Under the pieces are notes generated by a model. The model was not told the DNA's origin. It ran no database searches and worked only from the letters and a program-made list of their open reading frames with translations. 64,000 nt of DNA. It comes from Thalassotalea mangrovi (GTDB lineage: Bacteria > Pseudomonadota > Gammaproteobacteria > Enterobacterales > Alteromonadaceae). Where the stretch lies: assembly GCF_005116735.1 (NCBI RefSeq), contig NZ_SWDB01000010.1:62001-126000 (forward strand), written 5' to 3'. Positions 52,300 through 60,231 of the stretch are shown in pieces. Every line of letters starts with the position of its first letter. Position 1 is the first letter of the stretch. Both the position numbers and the translations under genes were made by a program.

Positions 52300-53035
52300 G
52301 GCAGGATTAGCGCATCCCCCTGAGCCACATTTTATTTTTCGCAGATATGCGTAAACAACGGATTGATATAAATAGAAGTAAATCAGTGATACGGCGTGTT
52401 TAAATCACACCGAAGTTGATCTTTCGACAATTCCCTGTCGTTATGCGTACTCATCAGTACCTTAAACATTTTATAAGGTACTAATCCACAGCACATTAAT
52501 CTTCTTTGTTATTTATCCAATGCTGTTACTGCTAGCATCCAGCGGGCATGCAAAACACGCTTTACCCCACTTGTTTTTGGTACTAACTGGCTGTTGTTTT
52601 TATTGGAATGCCGTTAATAACAAATTCAGAGTCCTTGCTCTAAAACGAAAAAAATTATAGGGAAATTGCGTACAAATTGCTACCAAAAAATATGTAAATG
52701 ATTGCAGTGAAATGTGTTTTTAGGGTTGACTTTTGAGGAAAGTCAAAGGGCGGATAACTGGAAGAGTTATGGTCGAAGTGGAAGGTGGAAGATGCTCTAT
52801 AGCATACTGCGTTTCTAGCACAATCCATTTCTAGCACGCTGATAAACTAGATCCGGGCATGCAATCGAAGATTGTGCCTAGCAAAAATCAAAGAGCGAGA
52901 TCCCGGCCGTCGCCGGGATGACCAAGTGTAAGGCTATTCGTTGTCACCGACGCTAGTCTGTCACCGTAAATGCGACAGCGAGAGCATTTAATCCACCATC
53001 GAAGATTACCTCTTCAACAGTAGCGATGCGTCAGC
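52300..53035. other. long intergenic region upstream of the capsule operon
   Basis: About 700 bp with no supported gene. 52300-52760 is AT-rich unique sequence and the likeliest place for the capsule promoter, although no convincing -35/-10 pair is called. 52760-53035 contains family A units (CTAGCACG, GCAATCgaaGATTG), a family D hairpin (CCCGGC...GCCGGG) and GTCACC-type repeats. Confidence 0.5.
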
Positions 53036-53039
53036 ATTG

Positions 53040-53453
53040 CTACTTGGCTATCAAATCCTTTGCTACCTTCTGCAGGGCCGCAGGAAGTTCGTCATATTTA
53101 ACCACTTTAAAACCTTTGTCTTTATATGAAGTGACACCTCGCCCTACCGCATGGGCAAGCTCTTTATTTTTTTCATCAAGAATGGCAAAGCTTTGGTTTT
53201 CCAATACCAGTTTACGAGGCGCTCGCTTGGTAGGTTGGGCTTTTGCCGGTTTAGCAGGACCATTGCCGACTAAATCCGCCAGATCAAAGCCTTCATTTTT
53301 TAATGCATTTAATAATTTTTGTGATGGTAGTTTTAATTTATTGGCAGCCGATGTTAATACTTTTTTCGCCTGTATTTTTTCTTCAACGGATAGTTTATTT
53401 AATTCCGCTGATAATAATTTTTCATTGATTAAAACATTTTTAATTAAAGTCAT
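53040..53453 (-). CDS. small protein of unknown function with helical N terminus
   Basis: A 137-residue soluble protein. The N-terminal half is charged and helical (LLSAELNKLSVEEKIQAKKVLTSAANKL). An Ala/Pro/Lys-rich linker (PAKPAKAQPTKRAPRK, about 71-86) follows, then a compact domain (LVLENQSFAILDEKNKELAHAVGRGVTSYKDKGFKVVKYDELPAAL). This architecture is reminiscent of small DNA-binding proteins with an oligomerisation helix and a basic linker, but no H-NS core motif is visible. I do not recognise the family. It lies upstream of the capsule leader on the same strand, separated by about 1.3 kb. Confidence 0.6.
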   Translation of the reverse strand: MTLIKNVLINEKLLSAELNKLSVEEKIQAKKVLTSAANKLKLPSQKLLNALKNEGFDLADLVGNGPAKPAKAQPTKRAPRKLVLENQSFAILDEKNKELAHAVGRGVTSYKDKGFKVVKYDELPAALQKVAKDLIAK

Positions 53454-53539
53454 GGCTCGCTCATTTTTATTAATATTTACAATAAATTAAAAGTAATAAA
53501 AAAAAGGGAGAAAAGCAAAAAGGAAAAGAACAAGCATGG

Positions 53540-54160
53540 GATTATAAATCCCTCCTGGCACATTTCATTTCTAGCACACTGAGAAAAGGCATGGCTTCGA
53601 GTTCACCGAAAGCAATTTCGGTTCCGGGTACGGGCAGACAACACCCTGCGAGTTGCCTACACGGATGTAGGTATGCAGAATCACAGGAGGGCATGATTCT
53701 GCTAAGAGCCGCTTTAACCCGAAGCGATTATTTTCATCTCGTACCCGGAGTAACGTATTTTGTTACGTACCCGAAATAAACCTCTGGTTTATGTTCCCGG
53801 AATGTCGCATGCGACATATACCCTTCATTCCTGGCATGCAATCGAAGATTGCGCCTAGCAAAGCAAAAGCTAAGCTGTAAGCCCTAAGCTATAAGATGCC
53901 GAGATAAGAGCAAGAATTATGGTGGAAGTGTGAGGTGGAAGACGGCTTTTCTTCCGCCAGCGAAGCTAGACACTTCCACCTTCCACCGGATTTCACTTTC
54001 CCGTCATTTCCAGCCACGACTGGAAATCTAAGGGTTAAATTGTAGAGCGAGATCTCCATTTCCACGGAGATGACGGCTTAACGTTTGTTTGGGCTTTAGG
54101 TCTCGGAGGCCCATAAGTTTTGTTCAAGCGTACGGAAACCTGAAACCCGAAACCGGAGAC
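53540..54160. repeat. mixed repeat region: family A, B, D, F and GAAACC repeats
   Basis: Includes hairpins ACCGAAagcaaTTTCGGT and GCAGAATC...GATTCTGC, then a family B array (about 53711-53828: GTAAC/GTTAC, ATAAAC/GTTTAT, ATGTCGC/GCGACAT between GTACCCG connectors). A family A unit (GCAATCgaaGATTGC) follows, then a family F inverted repeat (about 53921-53987, GGTGGAAG...CTTCCACC), two GTCAT...ATC hairpins and an ACCTGAAACCCGAAACC run. No gene supported. Confidence 0.8.
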
Positions 54161-54161
54161 C

Positions 54162-54413
54162 TTAAGTGTTCGGTAAAGCCGCCAGCTTTTTATACCCACT
54201 CATTTCCAGGTCGTCATTGACGCACTCAAGAAGATAGCGGTTCATGTCAGCAGCTGACACTTCATCTTCTTCTGCGTAGATTTTGCAGGTATCAACGACT
54301 TGTTCTACATAGCTAAGCGGCGCTTCTTCGCTGTACTCAACTTCATAACCTTCTTCGGCGGTTGCACTAAAGGCGATTAAAGCGAATACACTGCTGATTA
54401 TTGTTTTTTTCAT
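54162..54413 (-). CDS. small exported acidic protein
   Basis: An 83-residue protein with a signal peptide (MKKTIISSVFALIAFSATA). The mature part is short and acidic (EEGYEVEYSEEAPLSYVEQVVDTCKIYAEEDEVSAADMNRYLLECVNDDLEMSGYKKL), with two Cys residues that could form a disulfide in the periplasm. AGGA precedes the ATG. It is followed upstream by another small gene on the same strand. No named family recognised; small Cys-pair proteins of this kind are common in marine Alteromonadales. Confidence 0.7.
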   Translation of the reverse strand: MKKTIISSVFALIAFSATAEEGYEVEYSEEAPLSYVEQVVDTCKIYAEEDEVSAADMNRYLLECVNDDLEMSGYKKLAALPNT

Positions 54414-54440
54414 CTTGTTATCCTGTTCAGGGCCTTAGCC

Positions 54441-54674
54441 CTATAATTCTAAATCGTAATAAAAGGAACTTAACTCTTTATCCAGCTGCCGTTTTTCAAG
54501 AATTGAATCCAGCTTGCGCTTGGTCTTCAATTTGGTTCTGGCTGACTTTTTCAATGTCTGTTTGTTCTTACTGCCGTAGGCGATTTCAAATCCTGCAAGG
54601 CCGGTGCCTTGATACTCATCATCGTCATCATAATCAGCATCATAGTCATCGTCATAGTCGTTACTGTTCATCAT
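54441..54674 (-). CDS. small acidic/basic hypothetical protein
   Basis: A 77-residue protein with an Asp/Tyr-rich N terminus (DYDDDYDADYDDDDEY) and a basic helical C-terminal half (KNKQTLKKSARTKLKTKRKLDSILEKRQLDKELSSFYYDLEL). The polarised charge and RQLDKEL tail resemble small gammaproteobacterial proteins of the DUF3545/PA3496 kind, a weak impression only. AAGGA lies just upstream of two tandem ATGs; the second (54671) has the better spacing. Ends 27 bases before the small exported protein gene, probably one transcript. Confidence 0.6.
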   Translation of the reverse strand: MMNSNDYDDDYDADYDDDDEYQGTGLAGFEIAYGSKNKQTLKKSARTKLKTKRKLDSILEKRQLDKELSSFYYDLEL

Positions 54675-54774
54675 GTTTCCTTAACAAAATTCACCATTGA
54701 ATTTTCTGTGAATATAGTTTTGAAAACAGGTAGTTGGAAAGCAAATAATTTTGGGTTTGACGATAAAAAGAATT

Positions 54775-55005
54775 TGTTGACGGGGAAACTTATGTTTGGC
54801 GTTTCCCCTCTAAGGTTTCCGGTTTCAGGTCTCAGGTTTCGGAGGGCGAATGGCCTTCGATTACGGTGGAAACTTACCTTCGGCGTTTCCACCTATAAGG
54901 TCTCGGGTTTCAGGTCTCTGGCTTCAAACGGCAATCGCATTTGCTCAAGATATATTGCGGCAACCTGAAACCTGAGCCCCGAGACCTGAAAGTTAAAAGG
55001 CCACT
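54775..55005. repeat. GAAACC direct repeats and GTTTCC hairpins
   Basis: Two hairpins with different stems, GGGGAAAC...GTTTCCCC and GGTGGAAAC...GTTTCCACC, alternate with GGTTTCAGGTCTCAGG-type runs and the GGAGGGCGAATGGCC motif. A second run of AACCTGAGCCCCGAGACC precedes the four-helix-bundle gene's 3' end. Confidence 0.7.
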
Positions 55006-55011
55006 GGCCTT

Positions 55012-55353
55012 TTAATTTTCGAATTTTTTTATTAAACCGGCTAGCATTCGGGCTATTTGATCAATATCTGTAACGCTTTGCCGGTAAAATTTTTCATCGA
55101 TGTAAGCTACTTTTACTCCAATTAGGATCTGCGTTTTCAGTTCTGCAAGAGAAGCACGGGCAATAACTAAAAACCTGAGCTTATCTTTTGCCGATGCCCG
55201 TTCCATCCCTTCAGCGATATTACTGGCAACAGAAAGACAAGAACGAGTTAATTGATCCCGGTAATTAAAATCTTTTAATGCACTAGTTGATTTGTATACC
55301 TGCACAGCAAATTCACAACTCTTTTGCCAGACTTTTAAGTTCTCGTGACGCAT
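55012..55353 (-). CDS. four-helix bundle protein (S23/23S rRNA IVP family)
   Basis: A 113-residue helical protein. LKVWQKSCEFAVQVYKSTSAL, DFNYRDQLTRSCLSVASNIAEGMERAS and FLVIARASLAELKTQILIGVKV are the family hallmarks. Members occur within 23S rRNA intervening sequences or as solitary genes; the function is unknown, with RNA or DNA binding proposed. It stands alone among repeats. A second member occurs about 2.4 kb away on the opposite strand. Confidence 0.88.
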   Translation of the reverse strand: MRHENLKVWQKSCEFAVQVYKSTSALKDFNYRDQLTRSCLSVASNIAEGMERASAKDKLRFLVIARASLAELKTQILIGVKVAYIDEKFYRQSVTDIDQIARMLAGLIKKFEN

Positions 55354-55489
55354 AAAACCTCTCCCAGAATAACCCTGATGATTGAATGAAAAGTTAATTC
55401 TAAGTCGAGTAGAGAAATTATTAATCGATAGGCGCCGAGGCCAATAAAAAGGGAGAGTGAACAGAAGATCCGGAGACGAAAAAAATAAA

Positions 55490-55985
55490 AGCGAAGCGAT
55501 TAGGTTGCAGGTTTCGGAGGGCGAATGGCCTTAGTTCAAGGTTTCAGGTTTCAGGTTTCAGGTTTCGGAGGGCGAACGGCCTTATAAGTTATTCAAAAGA
55601 CAGAGTTATGGTGGAAGTGGGAGGTGGAAGATGCGCTATGGCACACTGCGTTTCTAGCACGCTATCGCTCTTGGCACGCTGATAAATCAGCTCCTGGCAT
55701 GCAATCGGAGATTGCGCCTAGCAAAGCAAAAGCTAAGCTGTAAGCCCTATGCTATAAGATGCTGAGCTAGAGCAAGACTTATGGGGGAAGTCGAAGGTGG
55801 AAGTGTCTAGCTTCTATTCCCCCAGCGAAGCTGGACACTTCCACCTCCCACTTGAACCAAGGTTTCCGTCATTTCCTGCTACGACAGGAAATCTTAGTTA
55901 CTGGCATTTATTTATAAAACTACTTTAACGCAGAAGAAAAGCTAACTTAAGCGCCGACGTAAACTTCTGAGACCTGAAACCGGAG
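55490..55985. repeat. GAAACC, family A, family F and family D repeats
   Basis: TTTCAGG-type tandem repeats with GGAGGGCGAACGGCC are followed by CTAGCACGCTATCGCTCTTGG-like units and a GCAATCggaGATTGC hairpin. A family F inverted repeat (about 55781-55851) follows, whose inner arms GGAAGTGTCTAGCTTC / GAAGCTGGACACTTCC pair almost perfectly, and then a TTCCTG...CAGGAA hairpin. No gene supported. Confidence 0.8.
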
Positions 55986-56076
55986 AGCTCAATTAGGCAT
56001 TCGCCCTTGCAATATTAGATTTAATTTAGCTATTCTGAAGTTTCACATACCTACAATGCTATTCAAGGACGGAATA

Positions 56077-56622
56077 ATGAGCTGGGCATTTATTGATTAC
56101 GAAAATATCGGTTGCTTAAGTAAGCTAGATTTATCAACGTACGAAAAAGTTATTGTTTTTGCTGGAGCCAAACAACCAAAACTGGATTTTGGTGATAAAA
56201 AATACGAGCACCCAATCAATTTAGTATTAATCCAAATTAAGGCGTCCCAGGCGAATAATCTGGACTTCCATTTAGCCTACTATCTTGGCAAGTTTGATAA
56301 CGAAGCGAAGGCTGATGTAAGTTTTGACGTAATAAGCAATGACAATGGATTTTCTCCATTAATTAGTCATATCACTAAATCGGGCAGAAAATGCAGGCAG
56401 GTTAAATTAGCGAATACTGATAAAGACTTTGAAAGACTGATTGTTAGTTTATCGTCAAAGCCAAAGGATAAGCGCCCCAAAAAAGTGGTAAGTTTGAAAA
56501 ATCACATTGCTTCACATATGAGCATAAAAGGCAACGAAGTAGCCATTCAAAATCAATTAAACCGACTAGTAAACGCCAAATTTGTAACACTTAACGATAC
56601 AGTCGTAGAGTATAAAAAATAG
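56077..56622 (+). CDS. PIN/NYN-like domain protein, putative ribonuclease
   Basis: A 181-residue protein starting at the ATG of MSWAFID, preceded by AAGGA at ideal spacing. The N terminus AFIDYENIG supplies the first Asp (Asp7) of a NYN/PIN nuclease fold, LDFHLAYYLGKF a second (Asp63), and FDVISNDNGFSPLISHI a third pair (Asp84, Asp89). This arrangement is typical of PIN-like metal-dependent RNases. The C-terminal 45 residues (SLKNHIASHMSIKGNEVAIQNQLNRLVNAKFV) look like a winged-helix module that could recognise nucleic acid. No antitoxin gene is adjacent, so a VapC-type pair is not supported. Confidence 0.75.
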   Translation: MSWAFIDYENIGCLSKLDLSTYEKVIVFAGAKQPKLDFGDKKYEHPINLVLIQIKASQANNLDFHLAYYLGKFDNEAKADVSFDVISNDNGFSPLISHITKSGRKCRQVKLANTDKDFERLIVSLSSKPKDKRPKKVVSLKNHIASHMSIKGNEVAIQNQLNRLVNAKFVTLNDTVVEYKK

Positions 56623-56624
56623 GG

Positions 56625-56785
56625 TTTCAGGCCTCTGTTCCAAGGCCTTAGACAAGTTTCTGAAACCTGAGACCTGAAACCGGAGACCTCTATAGTCCGA
56701 AAAACGTGAGGAATATCGTTCAGTTGAAAGTAAACTCCTGAGACCTGAAACCGGAAACCCCGATATTCCGACAAACGAGAGGTAT
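56625..56785. repeat. GAAACC direct repeats
   Basis: Two units of a roughly 80-bp block, each with CTGAGACCTGAAACCGGA followed by a CCGAnAAACG...GGnATATCG stretch. No coding frame. Confidence 0.6.
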
Positions 56786-56790
56786 ATCGA

Positions 56791-57060
56791 TTAGTCAAAC
56801 ACACAATACTCCGCATATGCGCCAGCTTCTTTTGCCGACCAGTCACCTTTAGATTTGGCATCCATCTCGGCGCACCACTCTTCCCTACCGACCTCGCAGA
56901 TTACCTTGTACTCCATCGATTCCAGCTCTTTGGCATACACTTCTGGATTTGATTCGATGGTTTCACAGCGAATTCTTTCGCGCTCTTTTTCATTCTCCTC
57001 TTCGGTCATAAAACCGGTCAGGAAAAAGAAAGTAATAACAACCAGGATGATATGTTTCAT
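56791..57060 (-). CDS. small exported Cys-containing protein
   Basis: An 89-residue protein from the ATG of MKHIILV, preceded by a strong GAGGAG site; a longer frame upstream lacks one. A signal peptide or membrane anchor (IILVVITFFFLTGF) is followed by a Glu/Arg-rich helix and four Cys residues (RCETI, VICEV, EWCAEM, YCVFD). The Cys residues could form two disulfides in the periplasm. No named family recognised. It is isolated between repeats and has no co-directional neighbour. Confidence 0.65.
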   Translation of the reverse strand: MKHIILVVITFFFLTGFMTEEENEKERERIRCETIESNPEVYAKELESMEYKVICEVGREEWCAEMDAKSKGDWSAKEAGAYAEYCVFD

Positions 57061-57120
57061 TATTAAGCTCCTCAGTAGTGACTTGAAAAAGCTTAGCAGA
57101 AGAAAAAGATGACGCAGCAT

Positions 57121-57310
57121 TGTATGCTGCGCCTGGTGTCAAAGAAGAATCGAGATTCTTCTCGGTGTCAATTCGAAATTAGATTTCGAACGGTGTCAAA
57201 GACCAAGGCCTTTGGTTGTCAGCTTTAGTCACCCTTCGACACCTTTAGTCACCTTGCTCTTTGTCAGCTTTAGTCACCCTTCGACACCTTTAGACACCCA
57301 GCTTTTTATG
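57121..57310. repeat. family C hairpin array (connector GGTGTCA)
   Basis: Connectors GGTGTCA alternate with three different hairpins: AAGAATC-ga-GATTCTT, TTCGAAAT-tag-ATTTCGAA and ACCAAGGCCTTTGGT. The array continues into direct repeats of CTTTAGTCACCCTTCGACAC. It lies in the gap between the small exported protein and the second four-helix-bundle gene. Confidence 0.85.
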
Positions 57311-57447
57311 ACTCACATCACCTGCATTCTCCTCCAGAGACCACTACTTAACCTCTAAGTTCTCTGCCTTTCAGAATCTCGCAAAAAATTTCAAACAACC
57401 AATGTCATAATTATTCTCAGCTATTAAATCAAAATACAGAGAAAGTC

Positions 57448-57807
57448 ATGTACCATGAAAAATTAAAGGTTTGGCAACACAGCTTCGAGCTTTCTGTCAA
57501 AATTTATGCGGAATGCGAACACATATCGAATTGGGGGTTTCGCGATCAAATCACTCGCTCAGCTTTATCAGTGCCGAGTAATATAGCGGAAGGGATTGAG
57601 AAGCCAACTCTGAATGATAAGAAAAAATTTTTATATATCGCAAAAGGATCATTAGCGGAGTTTAAAACTCAGGTGATGGTCGGCGAAAGAATACAATACC
57701 TTGAACCCGAAGTGGCTACCCACTTAAAAAAGGAAATAGAGGTTATTGATTTTATGCTAACACGGCTAATTAGTTCGTTAGCTAAGAACTATCGGCCAAA
57801 AGGGTGA
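57448..57807 (+). CDS. four-helix bundle protein (S23/23S rRNA IVP family), second copy
   Basis: A 119-residue member of the same family as the gene at 55.0-55.4 kb. LKVWQHSFELSVKIYAECEHI, WGFRDQITRSALSVPSNIAEGIEKPT and FLYIAKGSLAEFKTQVMVGERI align along the whole length. The two copies are diverged paralogues in opposite orientation and are not part of an rRNA operon here. The stop is followed within a few bases by a family C array whose first connector abuts it. Confidence 0.88.
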   Translation: MYHEKLKVWQHSFELSVKIYAECEHISNWGFRDQITRSALSVPSNIAEGIEKPTLNDKKKFLYIAKGSLAEFKTQVMVGERIQYLEPEVATHLKKEIEVIDFMLTRLISSLAKNYRPKG

Positions 57808-57930
57808 CCAAGCAGAATCAAGGTTCTGCTCGGTGACAAAGGACAAGGCTTTTGGTTGTCAGCTTCAGTCACCTTTAGACACCTTTAGGCACCCTGCTCT
57901 TCGACACCTCTAGGCACCCTGCTCTTTGTC
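57803..57930. repeat. family C hairpin array
   Basis: GGTGAC connectors flank GCAGAATC-aag-GTTCTGC and an AAGG...CTTTT hairpin, followed by TTAGACACCTTTAGGCACC direct repeats. It begins at the stop codon of the four-helix-bundle gene. Confidence 0.75.
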
Positions 57931-58141
57931 ACTTTCTTTAACACCATGCTGAAACAGCGCTTATTACCACCTCCCACCTCCCTCTTAACACCATGAAAGT
58001 TATGACAATTACCTTTTCTTATTAGCTTGGCCTGCTTTATGCATCAGTACCTACGATTTCGTAGTTAGGTGCTTTTAAAGTAGTTAAGTATCTTAAGAAC
58101 AATTAATTGACAGGACGTCCTATTATTTTTGGAGTTCTAAC

Positions 58142-58783
58142 ATGAGCAAGCTTGCAACACTTTTGAAAGTAACCTTACTTTCAACCATCCTATCTGTGCC
58201 ATTCATGGCAAATGCAGAATTAATCAAACTTCTGGATTTCACCGAAACCAAGCCAAAAGACGAAGGTGCCGTACCTGGCGTATTCACTTTTGAAAATCTG
58301 GCCGGTATCGAGGGCTTTAGCGTTACCTTCACCACCAACACCGGTGCCGATCACTGGCTGGACGCAGGTTCAGGCCTGGGCATCTGCCCACTGGACGATT
58401 GCAATAGTAATCCGGAAGACAATATCAATGTTGGTGAAGGGTTAACCTTTGAATTTACCCTAGATGGCGAGCCCTATGTCGTGGTGGATTTCACCATGCT
58501 ATTTGTCGGCCATGACAATGAAGGCGGTATTTCCGACTCAATACTGTTGCTTCAGGACATATCCGAACGCAGCATCACCAATGCCACGCCAACAACGCAA
58601 TACTCAGTCGACCGTGACACCTACTATTTCGTTGTTGTTAGCGGCGAAGTATATTTAGGTTCAATCTGGATTGATGACAGTGCGGTGCCGCCAGAAGCGG
58701 TCCCAGAGCCAGGTAATATCCTGTTGTTCTTGACCGCCATCGCAGGCCTGATCGGTTCGAGAAAACTGAAGAGCAATAAGTAA
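58142..58783 (+). CDS. PEP-CTERM sorting-domain protein
   Basis: A 213-residue exported protein: signal peptide (LLKVTLLSTILSVPFMANA), a beta-rich body, and a C-terminal PEP-CTERM signal. The signal consists of VPEPGN, the hydrophobic helix ILLFLTAIAGLIG and basic SRKLKSNK. Such proteins are processed by an exosortase (EpsH/XrtA) and linked to exopolysaccharide biogenesis. The body shares KLLDFTETKPKDE and WLDAGSGLGICPLDDCNSNPEDN with the gene next door. GGAG precedes the ATG. No exosortase is in this window. Cell-surface location is inferred from the sorting signal. Confidence 0.88.
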   Translation: MSKLATLLKVTLLSTILSVPFMANAELIKLLDFTETKPKDEGAVPGVFTFENLAGIEGFSVTFTTNTGADHWLDAGSGLGICPLDDCNSNPEDNINVGEGLTFEFTLDGEPYVVVDFTMLFVGHDNEGGISDSILLLQDISERSITNATPTTQYSVDRDTYYFVVVSGEVYLGSIWIDDSAVPPEAVPEPGNILLFLTAIAGLIGSRKLKSNK

Positions 58784-58787
58784 GAGT

Positions 58788-59130
58788 TAAGGTGGAAGTG
58801 TGAGGTGGAAGACGGCTTTTCTTCCCTCAGCGAAGCTAGACACTTCCACCTCCCTCTCAGTTTTAGTTTCCCGTCATTTCCAGCTACGACTGGAAATCTC
58901 TAACTGAGATAAAGAGCGAGATCTCGGTCTAAACCTGGATGACGACACGCAAAGCGATTTGTTGTCAGCTCTAGTCACCCTTCGACACCTTTGCCTTAAC
59001 AGTGACGATGCTCCAGCATCGACACTTAGGGCTCAGGTTTCAGGTCTCAGGTTTCGGAGGGCCAAATGCCTTCACTAACCGGATGAGGCTATTGGTTGAC
59101 ACCTTTAGTCACCCTTCGACACCCGTTTTT
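58788..59130. repeat. family F inverted repeat, family D hairpins, family C and GAAACC repeats
   Basis: In order: a family F unit (about 58791-58854), GTCAT-TTCCAG...CTGGAA-ATC, GTTGTCAGCTCTAGTCACC-type direct repeats, a TTTCAGGTCTCAGG run with GGAGGGCC, and further GTCACCCTTCGACACC. It separates the two PEP-CTERM genes. Confidence 0.8.
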
Positions 59131-59158
59131 TTTCCATTCAGCAAAGGGGATAATTAAT

Positions 59159-59794
59159 TTGCTACCCTTATTAACACGAACGTTATTGCCAACTTTATTA
59201 GTCTTTACCCTGTTTACAAACGCAGCGTTCGCACAATACGTTAAAATTTTGGATTTTTCAGACACTGATAAAGCTGACGAGAAAGCCCTGGGAAACGAAT
59301 ATGTGTTTTCGAATGATTTAATTAAGGTTTTAACAGTCACGTTTAAGACCTCACCTCAAAGTACTTTCTGGTTAGATAGCGACTCAGGGCTTGGCATTTG
59401 TACATCCAGCAACTGCAAAAATAACCCCGATGATGGTATCACTGAGGGAGAGTGGTTCGAATTTAGCTTTTCAGTTGGTAACTTCCCATTTTTCGCCGAC
59501 GATATTCTATTAGTATTTACTGGTCATGAAACATATAACGGCATTGAAGCTGGCGAGATTCGGGTTTCAACTGGCCAGATATTTCAAATAAGCAATGTAA
59601 ACAGTACCGCCAAAATAACCGGCGCGAAAAACGGATATCGTGTTGACTTCCTTTCAGGTGATATGTACCTGGAGTCCCTATGGATTTTCGATAACCCATT
59701 GCCCCCTACAGAATCCATTCCCGAACCAAGTAATCTTATGCTGTTCATCACGGCGTTGGGAATCATGTCTAGAGTGAGAAGGCGAAAGCCTTGA
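59159..59794 (+). CDS. PEP-CTERM sorting-domain protein, tandem paralogue
   Basis: A 211-residue protein read from a TTG start preceded by AAGGGG at eight bases; the longer upstream frame runs into repeat DNA. The signal peptide is LLPTLLVFTLFTNAAFA. The body matches its neighbour: KILDFSDTDKADE, WLDSDSGLGICTSSNCKNNPDDG. The C-terminal PEP-CTERM signal is IPEPSN, the helix LMLFITALGIM and RVRRRKP. The pair looks like an old tandem duplication with substantial divergence. The N-terminal and sorting regions are intact, so both copies are probably functional. Confidence 0.82.
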   Translation: MLPLLTRTLLPTLLVFTLFTNAAFAQYVKILDFSDTDKADEKALGNEYVFSNDLIKVLTVTFKTSPQSTFWLDSDSGLGICTSSNCKNNPDDGITEGEWFEFSFSVGNFPFFADDILLVFTGHETYNGIEAGEIRVSTGQIFQISNVNSTAKITGAKNGYRVDFLSGDMYLESLWIFDNPLPPTESIPEPSNLMLFITALGIMSRVRRRKP

Positions 59795-59796
59795 GA

Positions 59797-60195
59797 GTTA
59801 TATGGTGGAAGTAGAAGGTGGAAGACGGCTTTTCTTCCCGCAGCGAAGCTAGACACTTCCACCTCCCACCCGGTTTAAGTTTCCCGTCATTTCCAGCTAC
59901 GACTGGAAATCTCAAGCCAAAACTTAAAACGCGAGATCTCCATTTACACGGAGATGACGAAGTTAGCCGCTCTAACCCGAAATAATTCTTTGGATTATGT
60001 TCCCGGAGCAACGTTGTTTGTTGCGTACCCGAAATAAATCTTTGGTTTATGTGCCCGAAGGAATGTTTACATTCCGTACCCAAACTATCGCTCGCGATAC
60101 CTACCCTTCCCGCTAGGCGCAACCTTTGGTTGCATGCTAGGAACGATTTTCAATCGTGTGCCAGGAGCAAAGTTTTCAACTTTGCGTGCTAGAAG
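59797..60195. repeat. adjacent family F, D, B and A arrays
   Basis: Family F (about 59803-59869); two GTCAT...ATC hairpins; a family B array (about 59974-60112) with stems ATAAT/ATTAT, GCAAC/GTTGC, ATAAA/TTTAT, GGAATG/CATTCC and TATCGC/GCGATA between TTCCCGG/GTACCCGAA connectors. It passes directly into a family A array with GCAACC-ttt-GGTTGC, ACGATT-ttc-AATCGT and GCAAAGTT-ttc-AACTTTGC. This is the cleanest back-to-back example in the window. Confidence 0.85.
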
Positions 60196-60231
60196 CTAGC
60201 TCTAAAGCCAGGGGCTACTGAGCTAGGGCCT

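Noticed and set aside
52655-52837. Minus-strand 60-residue open frame upstream of the capsule operon
   Set aside because: Low-complexity composition, no ribosome site, and partly in repeat DNA.
53040-53453. RfaH/NusG-type regulator of the capsule operon
   Set aside because: The sequence has no NGN or KOW motif; only its location suggested the idea.
56077-56622. VapC-type toxin of a toxin-antitoxin pair
   Set aside because: The protein has NYN/PIN-like acids but is longer than VapC and has no adjacent antitoxin-sized gene.
60194-60225. Plus-strand AGCTCTAAAGCCAGGGGC stretch resembling the left part of JUMPstart
   Set aside because: The ops core GGCGGTAG is absent, no plus-strand polysaccharide operon follows, and the sequence is part of a dyad at the 3' end of the M14 peptidase gene.
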